Origin: JBGVMW01 sp045122835
Lineage (GTDB): Bacteria; Bacillota; Clostridia; Lachnospirales; Lachnospiraceae
Assembly: GCA_045122835.1 (NCBI GenBank)
Contig: JBGVIB010000047.1
Span: 1-64,000, forward strand
Direction of reading: 5' to 3'
Length of the DNA: 64,000 nt
The notes beneath the pieces are model-generated. The model made no database searches, was not told the origin of the DNA, and worked only from the letters and a program-made list of their open reading frames with translations. Both the position numbers and the translations under genes were made by a program. This document shows, piece after piece, positions 26,971 through 34,318 of this stretch (position 1 is its first letter; each line of letters starts with the position of its first letter).

Positions 26971-27699
26971 ATGAAAAAATGCTTTTTGCTAATAGTATGT
27001 AGTGTTCTTGTTTGTGGTTTGTTAAGCGGATGTGGTTCTGTAAACAGCGAAGAAGAGAACTCGGTGAAAGATACTGTAAAAGTTGAAGGTGAGGATAATA
27101 CCAAAGAAGATAGTGAAGAAGAAGGTAATGAAGATTTTACAATTGCGGGAAATACCATATATCCCATTCAGAATGACATCGATATTAATAATTTGGATAA
27201 TTGTACAGTGGCAATTTCTTTAGAACATGGTGATGCTTATGTGGATGATACGGGAGCCATGCAGATGGATGTGACTGTTTATACCTATGATATGTATGAT
27301 ATGGTAGATATGGCTGCCTTAAAGGAAGGGGATACCATTGTAATAAGAGCGCAGGAAGTGGAAATTGCTTCTATTGAAAGAACCGAGAAAGGGATTCTTA
27401 TTAATGGTGGTCTGGATAATGGCGGTTATGATTTTGGAACGGATGATACAACCGTCTGGTACGAATGCGGATATAGTGATGCAAAGTCCTATTATGAGTT
27501 AGGAAAGGCTACAATCCGTGTATCGGCAGATATGAATTTCTATGACAGCTCCGATTTGGATACGGGAGAGGTGATGTATTATCCCGGTGATTTTCTGACC
27601 GATAAGGCTGGAATTGTGTATCATTTTGTGCCGGGTAATACTAGCATCGTAATTGAGGATGGGAAGATAATAGAAATGTATAGGCGATATATGCCATAG
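26971..27699 (+). CDS. Putative lipoprotein, acidic
   Basis: 242 residues with lipobox LLSGC (Cys20), an acidic Glu/Asp linker to about residue 55, and a beta-rich domain (ISLEHGDAYVDDTGAMQM, VWYECGYSDAKSYYELGK). GAGGAGG upstream; begins 17 bp after the cyclase, so probably co-transcribed. No family recognised. Last gene of the cargo. Confidence 0.7.
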   Translation: MKKCFLLIVCSVLVCGLLSGCGSVNSEEENSVKDTVKVEGEDNTKEDSEEEGNEDFTIAGNTIYPIQNDIDINNLDNCTVAISLEHGDAYVDDTGAMQMDVTVYTYDMYDMVDMAALKEGDTIVIRAQEVEIASIERTEKGILINGGLDNGGYDFGTDDTTVWYECGYSDAKSYYELGKATIRVSADMNFYDSSDLDTGEVMYYPGDFLTDKAGIVYHFVPGNTSIVIEDGKIIEMYRRYMP

Positions 27700-27779
27700 A
27701 TTTCAATGCATAAGGGAAATGTAGTCAAGACCAGAGAAAAAGGACTGGAGATGATAGTGACAACCTTTGTACCCCAGCG

Positions 27780-27865
27780 GATGACTATAACTTCGGAGAT
27801 AAGGGTGTCATATATGGTAATTTATTTGATAATGTTATAGAAGCCTGTATGAAAATAAAAAATAT
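27780..27865 (+). pseudogene. Possible remnant of a GHKL sensor-kinase ATPase domain
   Basis: One frame reads DDYNFGDKGVIYGNLFDNVI then EACMKIKN. GNLFDNVIEAC resembles the N box of GHKL-type kinases (GNLLDNAIEA). No start and no rest of the domain are seen, so this is a short fossil if real. Confidence 0.35.
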
Positions 27866-27957
27866 AATAAGATTAATCCAAAATATAAAGGAATGGAATT
27901 GTGAAGCGGTAGTATATAGAGGTGTGAAGAGTACTCTGTTATGCCGGATGAAATTAT

Positions 27958-27987
27958 AAAGCGGCAGAGGTTATGTTCTGCCGCTTT
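27958..27987. terminator. Bidirectional terminator
   Basis: Perfect 11-bp stem AAAGCGGCAGA...TCTGCCGCTTT between the rightward cargo and the leftward relaxase gene; A and T runs on opposite sides allow use on either strand. Confidence 0.8.
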
Positions 27988-28009
27988 CCTAATGCACTAC
28001 ATTGGAAAA

Positions 28010-29389
28010 TTATAGAATGTCCTGATGCTTCTGTCTTTGCACAGTTTGAGTCTGTTCCGGTGTATTCATGTATTGGTTGATAGTGTCCCGGAGCTGTTGC
28101 AGTTCCTTCAGCTTAGCTTCGGAAGATTTGTATTTTGCAGATAGAGTGTTGCGGTCTTTGACAAGGGATTGGTACTCAGCTCGCACCTCGTCGGGATTGA
28201 CCTTGGCGGGATTGAGTTCGGCTTTTTTTAGCATCTCTTTTGCGGCATTGTAAAGAATGAGCTGGGACTCATACTTGCGGAAAACTGCGTCCTTGTGCTT
28301 TGCTTTATAATACTTCATGTGATAAGGGCGGTTCTCTGCATATTGCTCCGCATATTTGAGTATAAGAGCCTGTTCACGCATTTGCTTCTCCAGAGCAACG
28401 GTATCGCTCCGGAAAGAAGTGGATTGATGGGATAGAGTGGAAATCTGTTCTTCCAATTCTTCCATGGACTGAAAGCCTTTTTCGTTTAAGGCAGCATAGG
28501 CTCTGGCGGCGACTTTCAAATTTTGTTGGTCTGCCCATTTTTGTAAACCGGGACTTTGTGCGTACTTTTCATCTGAGGAGGTATCAATCAGTTTTCGCAT
28601 TCCGGCAGACCGGAGCATTTTATAAGTACGCTCCCTTGGTTTCTGCTCGATGCGTTTCCGGATACGTTCCCGTGTGAAATCTTTCCCCAGGGTGCGTTCA
28701 CTACCACGAATAAAACGCTCTGCTCCATGAGGGCGGAATTTAATGTACTTTCCGGTAGCATTGAAATCAAAGTTTTCAACCTCATAGCCTTGGCTTTGCA
28801 TGAGAGAAATAAATTCATCATAAGAGTTTGCCTGTTTAATGGCTTCGTTAATATCTGTCTTGAGCTTCGATTTTGAGGAAGTTCCCTTTTTATCTTCTAA
28901 CCATTCTTTGTATGATTTCCCTTTCTGATTTGTTTCCGGTATGACATACAGACCATGCTCCCGGCAAAGGTCATCACTCAAGTGTCTAATATTATAGTAA
29001 GACTTTTTGCAATCATGGTATTTTTTGTGTTCGATGTTATCGGCTGCACAGAAAATAATGTGATTATGCACATGACCCTTATCAATGTGGGTGGCAACAA
29101 TATAGGAGTATTTTCCCTCTAGCAGTTTATCGGCAAGCTCCGTTCCGATGCGGTGAGCTTCTTCATAGCTTACCTCTCCGGGAGCAAAAGCCTGTATCAG
29201 ATGAAAGGCTTTATTTTCGTCGGATTGGCTCGTCTTGGATAAAGTGAATTTGAAGTCATAAGCTGCGGTTTCGGGACTGCAACCATAGGCTGAGATCAGA
29301 ATGCTTGCATCTGTCTTGGCCGGGTTGCAGATGTAGTCTACTGCTTTATTGACGGTTGCTTTGATAGCATGGATTTTTGTGTATCCCAT
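28010..29389 (-). CDS. Relaxase (MobP-type, VirD2-like)
   Basis: A 459-residue mobilisation relaxase. The catalytic HUH-like motif HIDKGHVHNHIIFCAADN lies near residue 100-120, and the N-terminal region carries KAVDYICNPAKTD, typical of the family. The C-terminal half is a coiled coil (EEQISTL...EALKEL), usual in these proteins. It nicks one strand at oriT and stays linked to the 5' end during transfer. Its start overlaps mobC by 52 bp. It appears intact although the element has lost its secretion channel, so transfer would need a helper. Confidence 0.88.
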   Translation of the reverse strand: MGYTKIHAIKATVNKAVDYICNPAKTDASILISAYGCSPETAAYDFKFTLSKTSQSDENKAFHLIQAFAPGEVSYEEAHRIGTELADKLLEGKYSYIVATHIDKGHVHNHIIFCAADNIEHKKYHDCKKSYYNIRHLSDDLCREHGLYVIPETNQKGKSYKEWLEDKKGTSSKSKLKTDINEAIKQANSYDEFISLMQSQGYEVENFDFNATGKYIKFRPHGAERFIRGSERTLGKDFTRERIRKRIEQKPRERTYKMLRSAGMRKLIDTSSDEKYAQSPGLQKWADQQNLKVAARAYAALNEKGFQSMEELEEQISTLSHQSTSFRSDTVALEKQMREQALILKYAEQYAENRPYHMKYYKAKHKDAVFRKYESQLILYNAAKEMLKKAELNPAKVNPDEVRAEYQSLVKDRNTLSAKYKSSEAKLKELQQLRDTINQYMNTPEQTQTVQRQKHQDIL

Positions 29390-29679
29390 ATTTTATTCAT
29401 TAGCTCCTTTAATTCTTTGATGTCATCGTCATAGAGATGTCCGGTGGCATTTGCCCGTTTTGTAATTTGGTTTATGTTATTGCTTATTCTTGCAAGGATA
29501 GTGTTGCATTCACGAAGATGCGAATAGTCCACGTCATACACATATCCGTAAAGGATAAGCCGACGGATAAAGGCAGATTTACTCCTCATGCCGGATTGCT
29601 CGTATTTGCGGTTGAGGATATATTGCTCGTCATCGCTTAAAAAGAATTTCAATTCGTTTGTGCGTGTTCGGTTACTCAT
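29338..29679 (-). CDS. mobC: MobC-like relaxosome accessory protein
   Basis: 113 residues with a ribbon-helix-helix-like N-terminus (NELKFFLSDDEQYILNRKYE) and the MobC signature region (LRECNTILARISNNINQITK). It binds near oriT and helps the relaxase open the DNA. Divergently placed next to the hairpin-rich segment at 29700-29970, and overlapping the relaxase gene. Confidence 0.8.
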   Translation of the reverse strand: MSNRTRTNELKFFLSDDEQYILNRKYEQSGMRSKSAFIRRLILYGYVYDVDYSHLRECNTILARISNNINQITKRANATGHLYDDDIKELKELMNKIWDTQKSMLSKQPSIKQ

Positions 29680-29699
29680 TTTATACAGCTCCTTTATAA

Positions 29700-29970
29700 A
29701 ATTTGTGCCGTATCCGGCGGTATGTTTTTGTGAGTGTCCTGTTCAATTTCGCCAGCGGGGAAATTGGAGCAGACACGAATTAGGGGGTCAGGGGGATATG
29801 CCCATTGCAAGCAAGAAACATTCATTTTCCACTTTGGAGAAAATGAGCGTTTTGTCGCCTGTGTGGGAACACAGGCAGTGCTTGCTATGTTTCTGAGGAG
29901 GAAGGCGGAGCCTTGCTCCGGCAATGCCACCCGTCGGGGTGGTATTGGGGTTTTGGTTGCTTAGGCAACC
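29700..29970. other. Likely oriT region
   Basis: A gene-free segment immediately upstream of mobC/relaxase with a series of inverted repeats: CAATTTC/GAAATTG (29744-29766), GCCTGTGT/ACACAGGC (29857-29876), CCACCC/GGGTGG (29927-29942) and GGTTGC/GCAACC (29955-29970). A G-rich block, GAATTAGGGGGTCAGGGGG, sits at about 29778-29796. Position and structure fit an origin of transfer; the nick site cannot be assigned from sequence alone. Confidence 0.55.
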
Positions 29971-30042
29971 GTCTTAAAACTCATACGGGCATATCTGCCC
30001 TAATATATGTTTGGCTTTTGTGACAAGAGTATTGGAACAAAA

Positions 30043-30097
30043 AAACTGCTATAAATTTCAGCAGACGAAAGAGTCCGCTAAAAATCAATAGCAGTTT
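30043..30097. repeat. Nested inverted repeat, possible structured RNA
   Basis: Perfect 10-bp outer stem AAACTGCTAT/ATAGCAGTTT enclosing an inner hairpin AGCAGAC/GTCCGCT with one mismatch. It lies between the oriT region and the sigma-factor gene. Role unknown. The rest of 29971-30403 shows no convincing gene. Confidence 0.5.
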
Positions 30098-30403
30098 GGT
30101 GTCTTAATATAGAATTTTATGATTTATCCAATGTTAATTTTACCAAGGAGAGGAGGAATAGTCAATCGAAATAAAGCCGGAGGTATAAGGAATGTTGCGG
30201 AGTGTACAAGGGGATTGCATAAAGGGGAGACAAGTAAAGTTGTGTATGAGGACATCTGATGGGCGGGTAGGTTCGTTGGATGTTTTTTGTTATGAAAAAA
30301 TTATTTGCAAAAAATTTATTTGTGAACCGATATTTACTGCCCCTCTGGTGTTGTTGTCGATATGTAGGGATTAATCGAAGTCATCTCTGTGGAAAGGAAG
30401 AGG

Positions 30404-30841
30404 ATGAGAGCAGAGGAATTTACACAGAGCGAGCTGGAGAGCATACAGCACAGGTTTGATTGCTACTGCAAGAAGATTATTGATAACGGTGTGAAAAATC
30501 AAATCCGGAATTATCTACGGTATTGTCAAAAGTATGAAGTGATGGCGATGGATGAAGAAATGGAGCAGTTACAGACTGTGACCGATGAATACCTTTCTGA
30601 AAAAATAGAAATCAAGGTTGGGGAGAAAAGTATTTATCTGGAGAGTAGCCAACTGGCTAAAGCCATTATGAAAATACCGGAGAAGAAACGTATTGCTCTA
30701 TTGTTGGCTGTGGTATTGGAATATTCGATAGGAGAAATTGCGACACAGTTAAATGTGTCAAAGAAAACAGTGACAGATTATAAATATGAAGCACTCAGCT
30801 CCTTGCGGAAGGAGGTTCGTCAGAATGGAAAAGAAGAATAA
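30404..30841 (+). CDS. Sigma-70 family factor of the element
   Basis: About 145 residues resembling the small sigma-like regulators of Tn916-type elements. Region 4 is visible: RIALLLAVVLEYSIGEIATQ then LNVSKKTVTDYKYEALSSL. Region 2 is reduced. The ATG follows AAAGGAAG; a GTG at 30389 is possible. It overlaps the next gene and probably drives element-specific transcription. Confidence 0.7.
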   Translation: MRAEEFTQSELESIQHRFDCYCKKIIDNGVKNQIRNYLRYCQKYEVMAMDEEMEQLQTVTDEYLSEKIEIKVGEKSIYLESSQLAKAIMKIPEKKRIALLLAVVLEYSIGEIATQLNVSKKTVTDYKYEALSSLRKEVRQNGKEE

Positions 30842-31058
30842 CGATGAACTGATTTCCCCGGAGGTTATCCTAGGTGCGATAGATGGAAATGAGAAGGCGG
30901 TACAAGAAGTGCTGGACTATTATGACAGACTTATTCATGCCAAATTCAAATACATTTCACGAAGAAAGGGAGTCAATATTTCATATATGCCTTTGGACGA
31001 TATGAAACAGGAGGTACGGGTAGTTTTATATAAAGCCATTCAGAAATTTGATACATAA
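30825..31058 (+). CDS. Orf8-like helix-turn-helix protein
   Basis: 77 residues, like the Orf8 / HTH_16 proteins of Tn916-type elements: SPEVILGAIDGNEKAVQEVL, DYYDRLIHAKFKYISRR, DDMKQEVRVVLYKAIQKFDT. GGAGG precedes the ATG, inside the sigma gene. Together they form the usual small regulatory pair before xis/int. Confidence 0.7.
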   Translation: MEKKNNDELISPEVILGAIDGNEKAVQEVLDYYDRLIHAKFKYISRRKGVNISYMPLDDMKQEVRVVLYKAIQKFDT

Positions 31059-31577
31059 ACACGGGAAACAGAAATGCTTTCGATTTCAATCCTACTACAA
31101 CACTTGCCAATCTTATAAAGCACATAATTATCAAAAGTCGGTTGATAGCAGCCGGAGGTGTCTTGTGTGCTTTTAGGGCTGACAAGTCCTATTATGATTT
31201 ATCCAAAAGTTTGTACCTTGATAATTGAATATTTTTTGCATACAGGACATGAGGGTGTGCGGAGCCACTAGGCAGGTTCGCCATGATATATCTTCTCTTT
31301 GAGAGAGTGAACACGAAGAAATACTGCGGTATTGAAGTTAAGGTATGGAGCGAGAAGAACTTGGCAAAATGTGTAACAGTTACACGGGGCGATGAAGCAT
31401 ATCTATAATAATGATACTTCCGGAGCAATCCGGTCAAATTTGTTGACGGTGCAAGACCGATGTGGGCAGCGTACTGAACTGCCACCTGTATAGCAATTTT
31501 TTGTCTGCCTATGAGAGCTTGCAAGAGATTGTCGGTTGTCATCGGTGGATAAAATATATTCACCGAGAAAGGGTGAA
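31059..31577. other. Regulatory spacer before xis
   Basis: About 500 bp without a firm gene. It holds a 33-codon frame (31307-31408) and a terminator-like pair GTGGGCAG...CTGCCAC followed by a T-run near 31460-31500. In Tn916-type elements this interval between the orf8-like gene and xis is conserved and regulatory. Confidence 0.4.
31307..31408 (+). CDS. Possible 33-residue small protein
   Basis: GTG start after GAGAGA, reading MNTKKYCGIEVKVWSEKN then LAKCVTVTRGDEAYL. Composition looks protein-like, and the frame closes cleanly, but the ribosome site is weak. Unknown function. Confidence 0.3.
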   Translation: MNTKKYCGIEVKVWSEKNLAKCVTVTRGDEAYL

Positions 31578-31775
31578 ATGATGAATTTAGGACAGAAAGA
31601 AAAAAAGCGTTTTGTGAGATACAAAACGGGGGCAGAGATTTATGATGTGTGTCAATCCACTTTTGAGAAATGGGCAAAGGAAGCCGGAGCTGTCTGCAAG
31701 GTCGGGAAAGCAGTTATAGTTGATTGCGAAGTCCTTGACAGATACTTAGAAGCATTTAGACTTCCGGCAGAATAA
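31578..31775 (+). CDS. xis: Excisionase (Xis)
   Basis: 65 residues with the winged-helix excisionase pattern: RYKTGAEIYDVCQSTFEKWA, then KEAGAVCKVGKAVIVDCEVL and RYLEAFRLP. This is the Tn916 Xis type, which bends DNA at the element ends and steers the integrase towards excision. AGAAAGGGTG lies upstream. Confidence 0.8.
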   Translation: MMNLGQKEKKRFVRYKTGAEIYDVCQSTFEKWAKEAGAVCKVGKAVIVDCEVLDRYLEAFRLPAE

Positions 31776-31830
31776 AGTGGGTGGGAGAGAACTATATCTA
31801 TTAAAAATATAAGCGTATTACAAAAAGTAG

Positions 31831-31859
31831 TTGACATTTCGTATTACAAAAAGTATAAT
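31831..31859 (+). promoter_or_regulatory. Consensus promoter with paired operator repeats
   Basis: TTGACA (31831-31836), 17 bp, TATAAT (31854-31859). The 16-bp word CGTATTACAAAAAGTA occurs at 31814-31829 and 31840-31855, a 26-bp period, touching both the -35 and the -10. This looks like an operator pair for the ribbon-helix-helix protein encoded just downstream. Confidence 0.75.
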
Positions 31860-31888
31860 GTCTGTAGATGAAAGAAAGGAGAATGCCG

Positions 31889-32059
31889 ATGAGCAAAATG
31901 GGACGTCCGAAATCAGATGTAATTAAAGATAAAATTGTGACAACACGAATGTCTGATGAGGAATACATTAAGCTGAGGGATTATTCTGAAAAGCATCAAC
32001 AGACTATAACGGAAACCATTAAAAAAGGAGTTGAATTATTGTATAAGACTCAAAAATAA
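31889..32059 (+). CDS. Ribbon-helix-helix regulator next to int
   Basis: 56 residues, CopG/Arc-like: GRPKSDVIKDKIVTTRMSDE, EYIKLRDYSEKHQQTITETI, KKGVELLYK. Start at ATG 31889, spaced well from GAAAGGAG; ATG 31883 is too close. Probably represses its own promoter and thereby int, which follows after 39 bp. Confidence 0.75.
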   Translation: MSKMGRPKSDVIKDKIVTTRMSDEEYIKLRDYSEKHQQTITETIKKGVELLYKTQK

Positions 32060-32098
32060 GGTGTAGTTCTCTTCTTTCCAAAAGAAAGGAGCAGACAC

Positions 32099-33340
32099 AT
32101 GGCAAAGTCACGAAAGGATAGTAAAGGTAGAGTATTGCGAAAGGGCGAGACCGTTCGCACCAATGGTATGTATCAGTACGCATATAATGATAGGTATGGA
32201 AAGCGTCAGTATATATATGCCAAGGATTTAGTTACACTTCGTCAGAAGGAAGAAGAAGTATTGAGAGACAGATTGGACGGAATAGACAGTCTGACTGCCA
32301 AGAACCAGAGTCTGAATGAGATATTCGATAAGTATATGGCTACGAGAAAAGATTTAGCGGCTCATACCTATGCCGGATATTTATATCAGTACAATTCGTA
32401 TGTGAGACAAACCATAGGAAAACGTAAGATTAAGGACATCAAGTATTCGGATATTTTGTACTTCTATAAGGTTTTAATGGAGGAACATAATCTGAGCTAT
32501 GGAACAATCGAACATTTGCAGAGGGAAATACACCCTGCGTTTGAAATGGCAGTAAGAGATTGTATTATCAGAACCAATCCGACACATAAGGTTTTAGGAC
32601 AGCTAAAGAAGCAGACCGGAGCAAAGAGGGGTGTGAGAAATGCCCTGACACCGGAACAGCAGAAAGCGTTTCTACAATTCATGGACGGACATCCGGTATA
32701 TGCACATTGGAAGCCGATATTTACATTTTTTATCGGAACAGGTGTCAGAGTCGGAGAACTGAGTGGATTGCGGTGGTGCGATATTGATTTTGAAAATGGC
32801 TTCATTACAATTGACCATGCTGTTGTATATTTTGCTGGCAAGATGAATAAGACCGGAAAAAGGCTCTATATTTCGACACCAAAGACAGAAGCTGGTATTC
32901 GCAAAATTCCTTTAGTGAAAGAGGTGCGAAAAGCACTGGAAGAAATTAAGGAGTATCAATTAGAAAATGGTGTTTTCTGTAAATCTGATATTGATGGTTA
33001 TACAGATTTTATTTTCCTCAATCGCTTCGGTAATGTATTTATTCAGCCGGATTTAGACAGAGCATTGGGCAGAATAATTGATGCTTACAACAACACCGAG
33101 CTGCATAATGCAGCATTAAAGAAAAGAGAAGCTTTGTTGTTACCGAATTTCACTTGTCACAGTCTTAGACATACTTTCTGTGCTCGGTTCTGTGAGCTGG
33201 AGTCAAATCTGAAAGTTATTCAGTCAGTAATGGGTCATGTTGACATTGGTACAACAATGAACATCTATGCAGAGGTTTCCGAAGCAAGAAAGAAACAGTC
33301 TATGGAAACCTTGTCAGAAAAAATGGTTTTATTTAACTAG
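32099..33340 (+). CDS. int: Tn916-family tyrosine integrase
   Basis: 413 residues in three parts. The N-terminal arm-binding domain has RKDSKGRVLRKGETVR, with aromatic YQYAYNDRYGKRQYIY. The core-binding SAM-like domain is at about 70-165. The catalytic domain has GTGVRVGELSGLRW (first Arg), HSLRHTFCARF (His and second Arg) and GHVDIGTTMNIYAEV (nucleophile Tyr). All catalytic residues seen are present. The gene lies 184 bp from the right core site. Its target is the hemZ coding sequence. Confidence 0.93.
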   Translation: MAKSRKDSKGRVLRKGETVRTNGMYQYAYNDRYGKRQYIYAKDLVTLRQKEEEVLRDRLDGIDSLTAKNQSLNEIFDKYMATRKDLAAHTYAGYLYQYNSYVRQTIGKRKIKDIKYSDILYFYKVLMEEHNLSYGTIEHLQREIHPAFEMAVRDCIIRTNPTHKVLGQLKKQTGAKRGVRNALTPEQQKAFLQFMDGHPVYAHWKPIFTFFIGTGVRVGELSGLRWCDIDFENGFITIDHAVVYFAGKMNKTGKRLYISTPKTEAGIRKIPLVKEVRKALEEIKEYQLENGVFCKSDIDGYTDFIFLNRFGNVFIQPDLDRALGRIIDAYNNTELHNAALKKREALLLPNFTCHSLRHTFCARFCELESNLKVIQSVMGHVDIGTTMNIYAEVSEARKKQSMETLSEKMVLFN

Positions 33341-33374
33341 ATAATTATGTATGGAAGAGTCCGTTAGGGCTTTG

Positions 33375-33442
33375 AGTACATCAATAAATGTGATAGTACA
33401 TCAAATGTACATCAATCATAAAGGAATAATACCCAATAATAC
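33375..33442 (+). repeat. Right-end integrase arm-site repeats
   Basis: AGTACATCAA at 33375-33384 and 33395-33404, TGTACATCAA at 33406-33415 and AATACCCAATAATAC at 33428-33442. They match the left-end set at 4912-4969 in order and orientation. Confidence 0.65.
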
Positions 33443-33523
33443 TCTGTTTTAGTTATGGCGATAAAGGTCAAAACTTCAATAATACAGAGTAATACGGGAT
33501 AAAGTGTTTACGCTGTGTGAGTT

Positions 33524-33687
33524 TGGAAGAAAAACAGAGTATTATTGCCGTAGGGGCTGGAGCCTCAACCAAACTTGTGTACGCAAGTGACCGCATTGAA
33601 CGAATTGGGAATGTAAAAGATGTAGAGCATTATATTAACCGAATTGACGAAATGATTGAACGGAAAAAGAAGGGCATTCTTTTATAA
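33524..33687 (+). pseudogene. attR core and displaced native 3' end of hemZ
   Basis: Starts with the 15-bp core (33524-33538). The frame reads LEEKQSIIAVGAGASTKLVY and ends RIDEMIERKKKGILL then TAA. It aligns throughout with the HemZ C-terminus at 4736-4908 with many synonymous changes and a different last few residues. This is the host's original hemZ end, now without a start. Confidence 0.85.
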
Positions 33688-33706
33688 GCGAAATGGGTGA
33701 TTCTTT

Positions 33707-34306
33707 ATGGATGATTTTATTAATGAAATAGGAAACAGCAAAGATTTTTTATTTCAGGATGTGCGGGCAGGAATGAATCATGCTGTTTGTGTCAGCAATT
33801 TAGCCTATAATTTAGGTATAGAGCTAGATTTGCCAAATGAAACGTGTCATGAACTGGCAGTGGCTGGAATGTTGCATGATTTGGGAAAAATAGAGGTGTG
33901 TGAATACCTTTATGGAAGAAAAGAAGATGCGTTACGAATTGAGGAGATGCAGTACATTAGAACACATTCTACCATTGGGTACTTGATTTTGAAGGATAGG
34001 GGCTATTCTGAATTTATATTGAATACCATTTTGTATCATCATGAAAATTATGATGGTTCCGGTTATCCTGCGGGATTAAAGGGGGACAGTATTCCATTAG
34101 GTGCAAGAATCTTGCGCGTGTGTGATGTGTTTGCAGCACTTATTGCTGATCGTCCATACCGTGCCGCCTTTTCAGCTGAGGCAGCATTGGAAATGATGGC
34201 AGATGAATATGTGAATTATGATATGAGAATTTTTCTGGCGTTTCAATCCATGATTTGCGAGAGAGAAAATATGGAAATTTATGAGGACAGAAAGATTTTT
34301 GAATAA
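33707..34306 (+). CDS. HD-GYP-type phosphohydrolase
   Basis: 199 residues, essentially a bare HD-GYP domain: NHAVCVSNLAYNLG, HDLGKIEV, RTHSTIGYLIL, YHHENYDGSGYPAGLKG, RVCDVFAALIADRPYR. HD-GYP proteins degrade cyclic di-GMP or related signals, and all metal-ligand blocks are visible. There is no sensor domain. GGGTGA precedes the ATG; aspS follows after 12 bp. In the uninterrupted chromosome it would follow hemZ by about 20 bp. Confidence 0.85.
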   Translation: MDDFINEIGNSKDFLFQDVRAGMNHAVCVSNLAYNLGIELDLPNETCHELAVAGMLHDLGKIEVCEYLYGRKEDALRIEEMQYIRTHSTIGYLILKDRGYSEFILNTILYHHENYDGSGYPAGLKGDSIPLGARILRVCDVFAALIADRPYRAAFSAEAALEMMADEYVNYDMRIFLAFQSMICERENMEIYEDRKIFE

Positions 34307-34318
34307 TCAGGAGGAATT

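Larger units (their letters stand above)
4736..33538. mobile_element. Degenerate Tn916-type integrative element inserted in hemZ
   Basis: Bounded by the 15-bp repeat TGGAAGAAAAACAGA (4736-4750 and 33524-33538). Similarity between the two hemZ 3' ends begins exactly at this repeat: to its right both copies encode the same HemZ C-terminus, while to its left the right-hand copy is unrelated. The element carries ParA/ParB, a DUF6017 protein, PcfB, relaxase/MobC, a sigma factor, an Orf8-like protein, Xis and a tyrosine integrase. Type IV secretion genes (VirB4, VirB6, peptidoglycan hydrolase, intact VirD4) are absent, so it could at best be mobilised by another element. The cargo at 12.4-27.7 kb is a surface-protein locus. 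Confidence 0.85.

Noticed and set aside
29588..29964. Rightward open frames over the oriT region
   Set aside because: They overlap the real leftward mobC gene or hairpins, lack ribosome sites and show no family-like sequence.
30192..30374. 60-codon frame before the sigma gene
   Set aside because: Cys-rich random-looking composition and no recognisable domain; the ribosome-site-like sequence is weak.
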